Source of the DNA: an uncultured Gammaproteobacteria bacterium
Lineage (GTDB): Bacteria > Pseudomonadota > Gammaproteobacteria > UBA6429 > Thiohalophilaceae
NCBI GenBank assembly: GCA_937967995.1
Contig: CALBTB010000005.1
Span: 186,001-250,000, forward strand
Direction: 5' to 3'
DNA length: 64,000 bases
In this document: positions 18,469 through 29,734 of the stretch, piece after piece
Numbering within the stretch: position 1 is the stretch's first letter
How the letters are laid out: each line of letters opens with the position of its first letter
Notes under the pieces: model-generated
Told to the model about the DNA's origin: nothing
Database searches by the model: none
Seen by the model: the letters and a program-made list of their open reading frames with translations, nothing else
Made by a program: the position numbers and the translations under genes

Positions 18469-19008
18469 ATGAAACTGATCATCCTCGACAGGGACGGTGT
18501 GATTAACGAAGACTCGGACGAGTACATCAAGTCCGTGGATGAATTTATTCCCATTCCCGGTTCGCTGGAGGCCATCGCCCGACTTAATCATGCCGGTTAC
18601 AACGTCATGGTGGCGACCAACCAGTCCGGCCTGGCGCGCGGTTATTTTGATATCGATACCCTCAATGCCATGCATGAAAAACTGCGCCGGTTACTGGGCA
18701 CGTATGGCGGACGTATCGACGGGATTGTTGTCTGCCCACATGGCCCCAACGACGGTTGTGATTGTCGTAAACCGGAACCCGGTCTGTTCCATGAAATTGC
18801 CCGTCGCAGTGGTGAGTCGCTGCAAGGCGTTCCGTCCGTGGGTGATTCCTATCGTGATGTGGAAGCCTCGCAGGCGGTGGGTGCATCACCGGTGCTGGTC
18901 AGGACCGGCAAGGGCGAGCGTACGCTGGCACAGCATCCGCAATTACGGGTTCCTGTTTATAACAACCTGGCTCACTACGTCGATGAATTGCTGAAAGGAC
19001 AAGTGTAA
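18469..19008 (+). CDS. gmhB: D-glycero-beta-D-manno-heptose 1,7-bisphosphate 7-phosphatase
   Basis: GmhB dephosphorylates heptose bisphosphate on the way to ADP-heptose for the lipopolysaccharide inner core. The 179-residue HAD phosphatase has the catalytic LDRDGVINEDS (D7 and D9), VMVATNQSGLARG, the zinc-binding loop CPHGPNDGCDC specific to GmhB, and VGDSYRDVEASQAVG. Other heptose genes are not adjacent; the same glyQS-gmhB-plsC arrangement is common in this class. Its TAA stop overlaps the next start as TAATG. Confidence 0.93.
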   Translation: MKLIILDRDGVINEDSDEYIKSVDEFIPIPGSLEAIARLNHAGYNVMVATNQSGLARGYFDIDTLNAMHEKLRRLLGTYGGRIDGIVVCPHGPNDGCDCRKPEPGLFHEIARRSGESLQGVPSVGDSYRDVEASQAVGASPVLVRTGKGERTLAQHPQLRVPVYNNLAHYVDELLKGQV

Positions 19009-19742
19009 TGGCTTTTGTACGATCGCTGCTGTTTAGCGTTTATACCATTATTGCCACCATTATTACTGCAACCCTGTGTATTCTGCTGTTTGCGTTTCCC
19101 TACAAAGCACGCCACGTGTGTATTAATACGTATGCCAAATCGGTGATTAAAATGCTCGAGCTGCTGTGCGGTATCAGATACCGCATTGAAGGCAAAGAAA
19201 ACGTCCCCGATCACCCGGTCATTATATTCAGTAAGCATCAGTCCACCTGGGAAACCTTTGCCCTGCAGATTATTTTCCCGCCCATCTGTTTCGTGTTTAA
19301 GAAAGAGCTGTTGTGGATTCCGTTTTTTGGCTGGGGCCTGGCGACCATGCAACCCATCGCCATCAATCGTGGCGCCGGTAAAAAGGCCGTGCAACAGGTC
19401 GTACAGGGTGGTATTCGCCGACTCAAGGAAGGCTTGTGCGTGGTGATATTTCCTGAAGGCACGCGCACCAGGGCAACCGGTCCCGGACGCTATCGTATTG
19501 GCGGTGCCGTATTGGCAGCAGAAAGTGGTTACCCGATTGTTCCGGTGGCGCATCATGCCGGTGAGTTCTGGCCACGCAAGGGGTTTATTAAAAAACCCGG
19601 CATGATCACGGTGCGGGTCGGCCCGCCGATTGAAACCAAAGACAAAACGCCGGAGGCCATCCTGGCTGAAGCCAAAAGCTGGATCGAACAGCAGATGCCG
19701 CAAATCACGCAGGGCAAATACCATGCTGAATCGAGTAAATAA
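19008..19742 (+). CDS. plsC: 1-acyl-sn-glycerol-3-phosphate acyltransferase (PlsC family)
   Basis: PlsC-type enzymes add the second acyl chain to make phosphatidic acid. The 244-residue protein has one or two N-terminal membrane segments (about 5-35) and the acyltransferase motif KHQSTWETF at about 75-83. This variant has a Glu in place of the usual Asp of HX4D, as seen in many proteobacterial members next to gmhB. It also has FPEGTRTRATG at about 148 and a later VPVAHHAGEFWPR motif. It is coupled to gmhB by a one-base overlap and ends at a strong terminator. Confidence 0.9.
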   Translation: MAFVRSLLFSVYTIIATIITATLCILLFAFPYKARHVCINTYAKSVIKMLELLCGIRYRIEGKENVPDHPVIIFSKHQSTWETFALQIIFPPICFVFKKELLWIPFFGWGLATMQPIAINRGAGKKAVQQVVQGGIRRLKEGLCVVIFPEGTRTRATGPGRYRIGGAVLAAESGYPIVPVAHHAGEFWPRKGFIKKPGMITVRVGPPIETKDKTPEAILAEAKSWIEQQMPQITQGKYHAESSK

Positions 19743-19767
19743 AAAACGGGGCATGCTGCCCCGTTTT
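19743..19767. terminator. Bidirectional terminator after plsC
   Basis: An 11-base-pair perfect stem (AAAACGGGGCA / TGCCCCGTTTT) with a three-base loop begins at the end of plsC. A-rich and T-rich flanks allow it to work in both directions. It serves plsC rightward and the convergent exported-protein gene leftward. Confidence 0.88.
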
Positions 19768-19790
19768 GTGTTTTCGACTGCTTAGCGTTT

Positions 19791-20660
19791 TTACGGTGTT
19801 GTCGTATACGAGGTCAGTTCCCAGACACGGTAAGTAATACCGTCAACGCTTTGTTGCATGCGTTTGACTTCACCCAAACCCGGGCAGCGCCATGAGATAC
19901 GTTGGAATGTACCAAAACGGCTGGATTGACGACTAACGCCTGTCTTTAAACAATCCTGAAAGGTTCCGGCCGGAACGGTAATCGCTTCCACACCCAGTAC
20001 GACCCGGTTTTCCATAATCATATTCGTGGTACTGCCACCGGAGACAAAGTTCTCGGTAAATAAACTGGCCGATCCGAAATCGATTCCTGTTTGCATGGTG
20101 GAATTACGTAATGAAATTGGATTATCCAGCGTGATGGTGGATGTAATGACACCGCTGTTGTTATAGCGTGTGCTGCCTGTTAAAAATTGATCCGTGTCTG
20201 TGCTGGTGTAGTGAAACTCCCGAATCTGGCAGGTTGCACCGGCATTGGTCCATTGACGACGCACCGTCAGATCCGTGTTGGCACCGTTGGGTGTACGAGT
20301 CAGGGTGCGTGTTTCGGTATCACCACAAAAGTTAGCTGACAAAGCAAACACTTTTGTCGTGATGTTGGCGGCCGCCGCATAGGTTTTATAATCGAAAACG
20401 ACCGGTGGTTGAATTGCGGCTATGGCCGCGGCGTTGGCGGCAATACCACTGGCGTTTGCGGATATGGCCGCGCTGTTTGCTGAAATGTTAGCGGCATTGG
20501 TTGCGATGTCAGCGGTGTTCGTATTGATCTGTGCAACGAGATCAGCAAAGCGTGAATGGACGTTATCTTTGCGTGCAAAATTTTCTGAATCGTTTGCGAT
20601 TGCCTGACCTGAAACCAGCAGGCCGCCCACGATCAAAGCGTGTAGGATTGATTGCTTCAT
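19791..20660 (-). CDS. Exported protein with Ile/Asn heptad coiled-coil stalk
   Basis: Family not recognised. ATG 20660 has GAGGGG six bases upstream. The 289-residue product has a signal peptide (cleavage likely after QAIA). Residues 45-80 form six heptads with Ile at 45, 52, 59, 66, 73 and 80 and Asn three residues after each of the first five, a pattern typical of trimeric coiled coils such as autotransporter stalks. A C-terminal domain of about 200 residues (90-289) is rich in Thr, Ser and Asn, contains four cysteines, and resembles a beta-rich lipocalin-like or adhesin-like fold only in composition. It has no C-terminal membrane anchor. It stands alone between plsC and gyrB. Confidence 0.68.
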   Translation of the reverse strand: MKQSILHALIVGGLLVSGQAIANDSENFARKDNVHSRFADLVAQINTNTADIATNAANISANSAAISANASGIAANAAAIAAIQPPVVFDYKTYAAAANITTKVFALSANFCGDTETRTLTRTPNGANTDLTVRRQWTNAGATCQIREFHYTSTDTDQFLTGSTRYNNSGVITSTITLDNPISLRNSTMQTGIDFGSASLFTENFVSGGSTTNMIMENRVVLGVEAITVPAGTFQDCLKTGVSRQSSRFGTFQRISWRCPGLGEVKRMQQSVDGITYRVWELTSYTTTP

Positions 20661-20784
20661 GATGTTCCCCTCAGGAATGTTATTAATATTTCTCACACAT
20701 AGTTATTTATTCATTACAGACCGTGTGAATAGTCTGTGATATCAAGTGTAAGGTAAAACAGGTTAAAAATGCTTTAACTTTTTA

Positions 20785-23208
<2,424 letters not shown>

Positions 23209-24297
23209 TTAGTGCTCCTGAGGCGAACGGGCCATTATACCACTTTCCTGAATCCTGCCGTGTTCCACGTGGAACATTTTTTTCTCTTCCCAACCGGCAA
23301 CATCAATCAAGCCGGCATCTGTGGCGGTAACCACGACCTGGGCACCCGTCCCGCGTAAAGACTCGAGAAGCGTGGCCCGCTTGACTGTATCCAGCTCGGC
23401 AGGCAGGTCATCCACCAGAATCAGGCATTGTTGATTGAGCACCGACAACTGGGCCAGCGTCATGGCACAAATCAGGAGTTTCTGCTGCCCCCGTGACAAT
23501 ACCGCATGCACCGGTTGACCCTGGTAGTGAATCTTTAAATCCGCACGGTGCGGGCCCAGGCTGGTAAAACCCCGTTGCTGGTCCTTGCCAATGGCTGCCT
23601 GCAGCTGCTCCGCCAGGGGTAAATCCGTTTTCCAGCCCGGCTGGTAAATCACGTTTGGCGTCAGGCCTAATATCTCCTCGCTGAATTGCGCGATCTTCGG
23701 TGTCAGTTGCTCAATATAGCCGGTCCGTAGCTGGTCTATCTCGGTTGCACTTTCAACCAGCGGCGAATCCCAGGCGCGAACGGTACTCAGGCTGGCCTGT
23801 TGCCGCAGACTCGTGTTTCGCTGGCGCAAAATTCGGTGGTAACGCTGCCAGTGGTTCAGGTAATGATGTTCCACGTGGAACACCCCCCAATCCAGGTAAT
23901 GACGGCGCATTTTTGGCCCCGAATCCAGCAATTCATGGGATTCCGGGGTCAGGATGAACAGTGGTAACTGTCCAACCAGCTCCGTGGTGCGCGTCACCAC
24001 CTCGCCATTGCGCTTGACCCGGGTTTTTCCTTCCTGCCGCGCAATGCCCACCTGGAAACGCTGGTTGCCCTGACGATAGTGGCCGCTCACCACCATTTCG
24101 GTCTGGCCATGCTGAACCAGCAGGTTCAGGCGGGGTGTGCGAAAGGATTTGCCCTGAATGACCAGCGAAATGGCCTCCAGAATACTGGTTTTACCACTGG
24201 CATTGAGCCCGCTGATGACATTGATGCCCGGCGAAAAGCTGAGCCGTGCTGACTCAATATTTCGTAAAAACTGAATATCCAGGCGTTCCAAAGCCAT
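23209..24297 (-). CDS. recF: RecF recombination mediator
   Basis: RecF helps load RecA at single-strand gaps with RecO and RecR. The 362-residue ABC/SMC-like ATPase has Walker A GLNASGKTSIL (about 30-40), the signature VLSRGQQKLLICAMTL and Walker B LILVDDLPAELD. The motif RRHYLDWGVFHVEH near 131-144 is usual for RecF, but here its codons also form a perfect parS palindrome, and a second FHVEH near residue 342 does the same. It sits between dnaN and gyrB in the classical origin order. Confidence 0.96.
   Translation of the reverse strand: MALERLDIQFLRNIESARLSFSPGINVISGLNASGKTSILEAISLVIQGKSFRTPRLNLLVQHGQTEMVVSGHYRQGNQRFQVGIARQEGKTRVKRNGEVVTRTTELVGQLPLFILTPESHELLDSGPKMRRHYLDWGVFHVEHHYLNHWQRYHRILRQRNTSLRQQASLSTVRAWDSPLVESATEIDQLRTGYIEQLTPKIAQFSEEILGLTPNVIYQPGWKTDLPLAEQLQAAIGKDQQRGFTSLGPHRADLKIHYQGQPVHAVLSRGQQKLLICAMTLAQLSVLNQQCLILVDDLPAELDTVKRATLLESLRGTGAQVVVTATDAGLIDVAGWEEKKMFHVEHGRIQESGIMARSPQEH
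23261..23276. other. parS-like centromere site 1, inside recF
   Basis: TGTTCCACGTGGAACA is a perfect 16-base palindrome matching the ParB-binding parS consensus TGTTNCACGTGNAACA. It lies in the 3' part of recF and is read there as FHVEH. It is about 2.4 kb from the end of dnaA. Confidence 0.85.
23867..23882. other. parS-like centromere site 2, inside recF
   Basis: An identical perfect palindrome, TGTTCCACGTGGAACA, lies 606 bases from the first copy. It coincides with the conserved RecF segment GVFHVEHH at residues 138-145. Neither parA nor parB is inside the window. Confidence 0.85.
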
Positions 24298-24305
24298 GCA
24301 TGGGC

Positions 24306-25406
24306 TTACAGGCGCATCGGCATGATGACGTACTGGGAATGACTATCAGATGCCCCTTTGACCAGACAGGAATGGTTGGAATCCGTGAAGTGAACGCTGA
24401 CTTTATCGGATGGAATGACATTGAGCGCATCCATGAAATAACCGATGTTGAAGCCGATCTCAAAGCTGTCTTTATCGTAATCCACTTCGATTTCTTCCTC
24501 GGCCTCTTCCTGTTCCGGGTTATTGACGCTGGCTCGTAATAATCCCTGCTCCAGCTGCAGCCGCATGCCACGAAATTTTTCATTGGATAACACCGCGATG
24601 CGGTTGAAGGCCTGGTGCAGGACATCCCGTGCAACACTCATAACCTTGTCCGGATTGGCGGGGATGACCTGCTGGTAATCGGGAAACTTGCCTTCAATTA
24701 GCTTGGAGGTAAAGGTCACCTGCGGCAGAATCACGCGAACATGATTTTTGCCCAGCTGTATTTCCACTTTTTCATCTGAGTTTTCCAGTAAGCGGGCCAG
24801 TTCCGTGATGCCTTTACGTGGAATAATCACCTGGCTGGTGTCGCTGGCACCGGTCTGGGTCTCGATGGTGCAATGGGCCAAACGATGCCCATCGGTTGCT
24901 ACGGCCGTGACCCGGTCCGGCTTCACCTCCAGCATGAGGCCATTGAGATAATAACGGACATCCTGTTGCGCCATGGCAAACTGGGTCTGTTCGATCAGGG
25001 TTTTCAGTTGGCCCTGTGTGAGGGTTACCGTCTCGGCACCTTCGCCGGGTTCAACATTAGGAAAATCGTCAGCCGGCAGTGTGGCCAGGGTAAAGCGGCT
25101 ACGACCGGAGCGTATCGTCGCCCGATCGCCGTCGAGCGTTATGTCCAGTTTGGCACCCTCCGGCAGAGTCTTACACAAGTCCAGGAGTTTACGAGCCGGT
25201 AAGGTGATATCCAGGTTGCCGTCCGCCTCCACATTCGCATGGGCCACCATTTCCACTTCCAGGTCGGTTCCCGTCAGTGTGAGCGTATTACCCTGTATAT
25301 TTAGCAGCGTATTGGCGAGAATAGGCGATGATTGACGACGTTCAACGACACTACTGACTATTTGCAAGGGTTTGAGTAAGTCTTCCCGCTGCGCTGTGAT
25401 TTTCAT
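24306..25406 (-). CDS. dnaN: DNA polymerase III beta sliding clamp
   Basis: The clamp encircles DNA and tethers polymerase III and many repair proteins. The 366-residue protein matches the family over its whole length, with three repeated domains, from MKITAQREDLLKPLQIVSSVVERR to the C-terminal YVIMPMRL that shapes the client-binding pocket. It is followed closely by recF and preceded by the 258-base dnaA-dnaN spacer, which holds origin-like motifs. Confidence 0.97.
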   Translation of the reverse strand: MKITAQREDLLKPLQIVSSVVERRQSSPILANTLLNIQGNTLTLTGTDLEVEMVAHANVEADGNLDITLPARKLLDLCKTLPEGAKLDITLDGDRATIRSGRSRFTLATLPADDFPNVEPGEGAETVTLTQGQLKTLIEQTQFAMAQQDVRYYLNGLMLEVKPDRVTAVATDGHRLAHCTIETQTGASDTSQVIIPRKGITELARLLENSDEKVEIQLGKNHVRVILPQVTFTSKLIEGKFPDYQQVIPANPDKVMSVARDVLHQAFNRIAVLSNEKFRGMRLQLEQGLLRASVNNPEQEEAEEEIEVDYDKDSFEIGFNIGYFMDALNVIPSDKVSVHFTDSNHSCLVKGASDSHSQYVIMPMRL

Positions 25407-25420
25407 ACCTGTCCTTCGTT

Positions 25421-25640
25421 TATAAATAGTATTAATTATTTATATTTAATTTATTATTGTTGTTATTAGTCCAGCCCGTAACTGTGAATAACCCGTTTTT
25501 TGGCTTTTTTATCAGAAAGTTACAAAAAGTAAAAGTCCTCTGTTTGAGCGCGTGCCAGCTGTGTTCAGGCTGTGGATAGATTGTGGATTGCAACAATGTT
25601 GACACAATCGTCCTGGTCCATACACATACTATCCACAACT
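25421..25640. other. oriC candidate in the dnaA-dnaN spacer
   Basis: The spacer has a very AT-rich block at about 25418-25470 that could unwind. It also has four DnaA-box-like sites: TTATTCACA (minus, 25484-25492), CTATCCACA (minus, 25571-25579), CAATCCACA (minus, 25582-25590) and CTATCCACA (plus, 25629-25637), with one or two mismatches each to TTATCCACA. No GATC was seen in the spacer. A DnaA-box cluster beside an AT-rich element fits an origin, but no perfect box is present. Confidence 0.55.
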
Positions 25641-25664
25641 CATGCCCAACTTGTACGCGGCAAT

Positions 25665-26999
25665 CTAGGTGCTCAGGGTCCTCAACAGGTTGGCGTGGTC
25701 TTCACTCATGCGAGAGTCCTCTTCACGCAACTCGTGAATTTTACGACAGGCGTGCAGCACCGTCGTGTGGTCTCGTCCACCAAATGCATCACCGATTTCC
25801 GGTAATGAATGATTCGTCAGTTCCTTACACAGGGCCATGGCCAGTTGTCGGGGTCGGGCAATGGAGCGATTACGGCGTTTGGACAGCAGATCCGCGACAC
25901 GAATCTTGTAATACTCGGCCACGGTCTTCTGAATATTTTCGATAGTCACCAGCTTGTCCTGCAGCGCCAGCAGGTCACGTAATGCTTCCTTGGCAAAATC
26001 CATGGTAATGGGTTTGCCGGTGAACTGGGCGTTGGCAATCACGCGGCGTAATGCGCCTTCCAGTTCACGAATGTTGGAGCGAATCCGTTTGGCAATGAAG
26101 AACGCGACTTCGTTGGGTAATTCGATGCCGGACAGTTGTGCCTTGTTCATGAGAATCGCGACTCGTGTTTCCAGTTCGGGTGGTTCAATCGCGACCGTGA
26201 GGCCCCAGCCAAAACGCGATTTGAGCCGTTCTTCGAGGCCATCGACTTCCTTGGGATAGCGGTCGCAGGTCATGATGACCTGCTGCTGGCCTTCCAGCAG
26301 GGCGTTAAAGGTATGGAAGAACTCTTCCTGCGAACGTTCCTTGCCGGCAAAGAACTGAATGTCGTCGATCAGCAGTGCATCGACGGATCGGTAATAGCGT
26401 TTGAACTCGTCAATGGCATTATGCTGCAGTGCCTTGACCATGTCGGCCACGAAGCGCTCGGAATGCAGGTACACCACCTTGGCATTGGGTTTGGAGGCGG
26501 CAATGGCATTACCGACCGCATGCACCAGGTGCGTTTTACCCAGACCGACACCGCCATAGATGAACAGCGGGTTGTACGCCTCACCGGGATTTTGTGCCAC
26601 CTGGCTGGAGGCCGCGCGGGCAAGCTGGTTGGATTTACCCTGTACGAAGCTGTCAAAGGTGTAATTGGGGTTGAGGGAGTTATTTTTACCGGCCGCTTTA
26701 CTGGCCAGGCTGGCAGACGGTTGGGGCTCCTGGTTGGCGGGCCGCACGATTTCCGCCTGCTGCGTGCCAATTTCGACCCGCAGGGCCGGACGAGGCTGAT
26801 GAATCTGTTCGAGTATTTCGCCGATTCGCTTGAGGAAACGCTCGTCTATCCAATCTTTAACAAAGCGGTTAGGCGCAAGCAGGCGTAATTCATTGCCATC
26901 ACTGACCGCATGTAACGGACGAATCCAGGTATTGAATTGTTGTGGGCTAAGTTCCCTTTCCAGATGAGCAAGACATTGATCCCAAAGCGCTTGCGTCAC
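25665..26999 (-). CDS. dnaA: Chromosomal replication initiator DnaA
   Basis: DnaA binds DnaA boxes and opens oriC. The 444-residue protein has domain I ([24 protein letters not shown]), a variable linker, and the AAA+ core with Walker [11 protein letters not shown] (about 150) and Walker [13 protein letters not shown]. The C-terminal DNA-binding domain carries the signature [15 protein letters not shown]. The start is GTG, as in E. coli dnaA, with AGGGGA upstream. Origin-like sequence lies on both sides of the gene. Confidence 0.97.
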   Translation of the reverse strand: MTQALWDQCLAHLERELSPQQFNTWIRPLHAVSDGNELRLLAPNRFVKDWIDERFLKRIGEILEQIHQPRPALRVEIGTQQAEIVRPANQEPQPSASLASKAAGKNNSLNPNYTFDSFVQGKSNQLARAASSQVAQNPGEAYNPLFIYGGVGLGKTHLVHAVGNAIAASKPNAKVVYLHSERFVADMVKALQHNAIDEFKRYYRSVDALLIDDIQFFAGKERSQEEFFHTFNALLEGQQQVIMTCDRYPKEVDGLEERLKSRFGWGLTVAIEPPELETRVAILMNKAQLSGIELPNEVAFFIAKRIRSNIRELEGALRRVIANAQFTGKPITMDFAKEALRDLLALQDKLVTIENIQKTVAEYYKIRVADLLSKRRNRSIARPRQLAMALCKELTNHSLPEIGDAFGGRDHTTVLHACRKIHELREEDSRMSEDHANLLRTLST

Positions 27000-27060
27000 G
27001 CCGCCATCCCCTTTATTTACGAATTGATTATTAGAAAATCAGGCCGCACACATTGCGCGG

Positions 27061-27150
27061 ACGAAAGAGTCTACGCCTTCTTGGGGCAGTTATCCACATC
27101 TTTGCTAACTCCCTGTTTGGGTTCTGTTTTAGGCGTTCTGTCCACAGATA
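27061..27150. other. DnaA-box region upstream of dnaA (second oriC candidate)
   Basis: The dnaA-rpmH spacer, where pseudomonad origins lie, contains one perfect DnaA box TTATCCACA at 27090-27098. A weaker site CTGTCCACA lies at 27138-27146. There is no long AT-rich tract and no GATC. It could be half of a two-part origin, or DnaA autoregulation of dnaA. Confidence 0.45.
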
Positions 27151-27154
27151 TCGG

Positions 27155-27183
27155 TTGACATGGCCGGGTCAAGCCAGTAATCT
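27155..27183 (+). promoter_or_regulatory. Promoter of rpmH
   Basis: A perfect -35 TTGACA at 27155-27160 is followed after 17 bases by a weak -10 TAATCT at 27178-27183. It lies 67-95 bases upstream of the rpmH ATG and points toward the rpmH-rnpA-yidD-yidC-mnmE run. Confidence 0.5.
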
Positions 27184-27249
27184 TGCCGCCTTTTCCGCCA
27201 CACGAAACAGGCGGAACAACGCTAACTCAAAGTAAACGCGGATTCGGCC

Positions 27250-27384
27250 ATGAAAAGACCCTTTCAGCCCAGTAACCTGAAACGTAAACGTACCCACGGA
27301 TTTCGTGCACGCATGAGTACACGTGGTGGTCGTAAAGTCCTGAATGCGCGTCGCGCCAAAGGTCGCAAGCGCCTAAGCGTCTAG
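27250..27384 (+). CDS. rpmH: Ribosomal protein bL34
   Basis: The 44-residue, very basic protein [20 protein letters not shown]... ending [11 protein letters not shown] is bL34 of the large ribosomal subunit. It is the first gene of the rightward origin-proximal run. Its TAG stop is in the same frame as the following rnpA, with only two sense codons before the first plausible rnpA start. Confidence 0.98.
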   Translation: MKRPFQPSNLKRKRTHGFRARMSTRGGRKVLNARRAKGRKRLSV

Positions 27385-27390
27385 CCTGCC

Positions 27391-27774
27391 ATTAACCGGG
27401 ACGTTCCAGTCAGTCGACGTTATAGCTTTGGCCGCGGCCAGCGACTGATTCGGCCAGCACAGTTCAAGCGAGTTTTTCAGCACAATCGTCGTTCTGGCGA
27501 TGCATATTTCACGGTTCTCGGGCACAATACGCAGCAGCAGGCTGCACGACTGGGCCTGGCTATCTCGCGCAAAGTGATTAAACGCGCTGTCGGACGAAAC
27601 CGTATCAAGCGACTCATTCGTGAAAGTTTTCGGCGGCACCAGGCGGAACTGGCAGGGTGGGATATCGTCGTGTTGGTGCGAAAAGATGCCACGCAACTGA
27701 GTAACGCGCGGATTTATGAAACGTTAAAAAAACACTGGTACGCCTTGAGCGCACAGAACGAGACAACATCGTGA
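27391..27774 (+). CDS. rnpA: Ribonuclease P protein component, non-canonical start
   Basis: RnpA is the protein cofactor of RNase P, which trims tRNA 5' ends. The frame encodes [22 protein letters not shown], then [32 protein letters not shown] with the RNR signature, and [12 protein letters not shown], all typical. Between the rpmH TAG (27382-27384) and the conserved region there is no ATG, GTG or TTG in frame. The only plausible start is ATT at 27391, giving a 127-residue protein; CTG at 27445 and GTG at 27574 would remove conserved parts. No clear ribosome site precedes 27391. It overlaps yidD by four bases. Confidence 0.85.
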   Translation: MNRDVPVSRRYSFGRGQRLIRPAQFKRVFQHNRRSGDAYFTVLGHNTQQQAARLGLAISRKVIKRAVGRNRIKRLIRESFRRHQAELAGWDIVVLVRKDATQLSNARIYETLKKHWYALSAQNETTS

Positions 27775-28001
27775 TACGTCGATTACTGATTGGTTTTATA
27801 AAGGTATATCGCCTGCTGTTGAGTCCTTTCATTGGGCAACACTGCCGGTTTACGCCGACCTGTTCCGAGTATGCGATTGAGTCACTTGAAGAACACGGTG
27901 CGCTGCGCGGAAGCTGGTTGACGATTCGTCGTCTGTCACGTTGCCATCCTTTTCATACCGGCGGCTGGGATCCGGTACCACATAAAAAAGAATCAAAGTA
28001 G
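27771..28001 (+). CDS. yidD: YidD membrane protein insertion efficiency factor
   Basis: YidD is a small amphipathic protein that assists YidC in inserting inner-membrane proteins. The 76-residue product has the family pattern [38 protein letters not shown] and [13 protein letters not shown], with the conserved cysteines. GTG start overlaps the rnpA stop as GTGA. It sits immediately before yidC, as in most bacteria. Confidence 0.94.
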   Translation: MIRRLLIGFIKVYRLLLSPFIGQHCRFTPTCSEYAIESLEEHGALRGSWLTIRRLSRCHPFHTGGWDPVPHKKESK

Positions 28002-28007
28002 TCAGCT

Positions 28008-29732
28008 ATGGAACAACAACGTTTATTCTTATTTCTATTACTGGGCTTTATCAGCTTCATGATGTACCAGGCCTGGCAGGAGGATTACGGTCCAAAGCCC
28101 GCGCCGGTGGCCAAGCAAACCACGACCTCGGATCTGCCGGGTACCACGACAGCGACCGACACGACAGATACAGACATGCCGGTGCCGGTATCAGAAACCG
28201 CCAAACCGGATACGACTGAACAAAAAGTCAGTGCCGTACCTGAAACAACAGCCAAAGGTCAGATAGTTCGTGTCAAAACCGATGTATTCAATCTTCGCAT
28301 CGATACCCGCGGCGGGGACATAACGCAAATCGACTTACCGAAGTATCCGGTGTCGATCGATAAACCCAATAAACCGTTTCGCCTGATGGATACCTCCGGT
28401 GCACGTTACTTCACGGCACAAAACGGGTTTCATGTTACGGACCCGGCCCTAAAACCATTAACACCGACACGTAAAACCATTTATCAGACCAGCCAGAGTG
28501 AATATGTACTGGCCGAAGGTGACAAACAACTGGATGTGGAATTGCGCTGGCAAAACACGGCCGGTACGACCTTTGTGATTCGATATACCTTCACTGCGGG
28601 CAGTTACGACATAAACGTTACGCACGAAATCATCAACCGTTCCAGCAAACCCTGGACCGGTCATTCTTACGTGCGACTGGAGCGGACACCGCCGACTGAA
28701 AGTGGCGGGCTGGCCATGATGCCGACTTACACCGGTGCGGTGTTTTACAGTCCGGACAACAAGTACGAGAAAGTGGACTTTGATGACATCGATGACAGTC
28801 GCAATACACCCGGTGGCTTTTTCGATGCCATCGATCGGGAGTATGCCGGCGGCTGGATCGCGTTTATCGAACACTATTTTGCTGCCGCGTTTATTCCACC
28901 CAAAGACGATGTGTATCGTTACTTCACTCATAAACCGCAGGCCAGTGGCAATCGTTACTGGATCGGACTGATGTCGACGCAAAAAGTCCTGGCACCCGGT
29001 CAAACCGACAAAACCCGGTTGCAGTTGTATGCGGGACCAAAGATTCAGGACAACCTGGAATCGCTGGCGCCCGGTCTGGAACTGACCGTGGATTACGGCT
29101 GGTTGACCTTTTTGTCCAAACCGATTTTCTGGTTACTCGACTGGATCAATTCATTTATCGGTAACTGGGGCTGGTCGATTATCGTGTTAACGTTATTGAT
29201 CAAGCTGGTGTTCTATAAATTATCCGAGACCAGTTACAAATCTATGGCGCGCATGAAAAAACTGACGCCGCGTATGAAACAGATCAGCGAACGCTATGCC
29301 GATGATCGCCAGCGCAAAGGCCAGGCGATGATGGAGCTGTACAAGAAAGAAAAGGTCAACCCGATGGGCGGGTGTTTGCCTATTCTTATCCAGATCCCGG
29401 TGTTTATCGCGTTGTACTACGTCTTGCTGGAAAGTGTCGAGTTACGTCAGGCGCCGTGGATTTTGTGGATTGAAGATCTGTCGATCAAGGATCCCTATTT
29501 TGTATTGCCGCTTATTATGGGCGCGTCCATGTGGTTCCAGCAAAAACTCAATCCGGCGCCGATGGATCCGATGCAGGCCAAACTGATGATGTTCCTGCCG
29601 ATCGTGTTTACCGTGATGTTCCTGTTCTTCCCATCCGGTCTGGTACTGTACTGGGTGGTGAATAACCTGCTGTCGATTGCGCAGCAATGGTATATCACGC
29701 GTATCGTCATCGCGGAGAAAAAACCCACCTGA
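28008..29732 (+). CDS. yidC: YidC membrane protein insertase
   Basis: YidC inserts and folds inner-membrane proteins alone or with Sec. The 574-residue product has an N-terminal membrane anchor, a low-complexity Thr/Pro linker (about 30-80), and the large periplasmic beta domain of Gram-negative YidC (about 85-345). The conserved five-helix core follows, with [34 protein letters not shown] and [22 protein letters not shown]. Gene order and length are typical of gammaproteobacteria. Confidence 0.97.
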   Translation: MEQQRLFLFLLLGFISFMMYQAWQEDYGPKPAPVAKQTTTSDLPGTTTATDTTDTDMPVPVSETAKPDTTEQKVSAVPETTAKGQIVRVKTDVFNLRIDTRGGDITQIDLPKYPVSIDKPNKPFRLMDTSGARYFTAQNGFHVTDPALKPLTPTRKTIYQTSQSEYVLAEGDKQLDVELRWQNTAGTTFVIRYTFTAGSYDINVTHEIINRSSKPWTGHSYVRLERTPPTESGGLAMMPTYTGAVFYSPDNKYEKVDFDDIDDSRNTPGGFFDAIDREYAGGWIAFIEHYFAAAFIPPKDDVYRYFTHKPQASGNRYWIGLMSTQKVLAPGQTDKTRLQLYAGPKIQDNLESLAPGLELTVDYGWLTFLSKPIFWLLDWINSFIGNWGWSIIVLTLLIKLVFYKLSETSYKSMARMKKLTPRMKQISERYADDRQRKGQAMMELYKKEKVNPMGGCLPILIQIPVFIALYYVLLESVELRQAPWILWIEDLSIKDPYFVLPLIMGASMWFQQKLNPAPMDPMQAKLMMFLPIVFTVMFLFFPSGLVLYWVVNNLLSIAQQWYITRIVIAEKKPT

Positions 29733-29734
29733 CA

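Noticed and set aside
18975..19754. Long open frame antisense to plsC
   Set aside because: It lacks a start region or any recognisable motif and overlaps plsC completely.
20700..20784. Possible terminator after gyrB (GTTAAA-AATGC-TTTAAC)
   Set aside because: The stem is six AT-rich pairs with no strong U tract, so I cannot support it as a terminator.
26136..26888. Long open frame of 250 codons antisense to dnaA
   Set aside because: It runs opposite a well-conserved gene and has no ribosome site or family motif; it reflects codon bias in dnaA.
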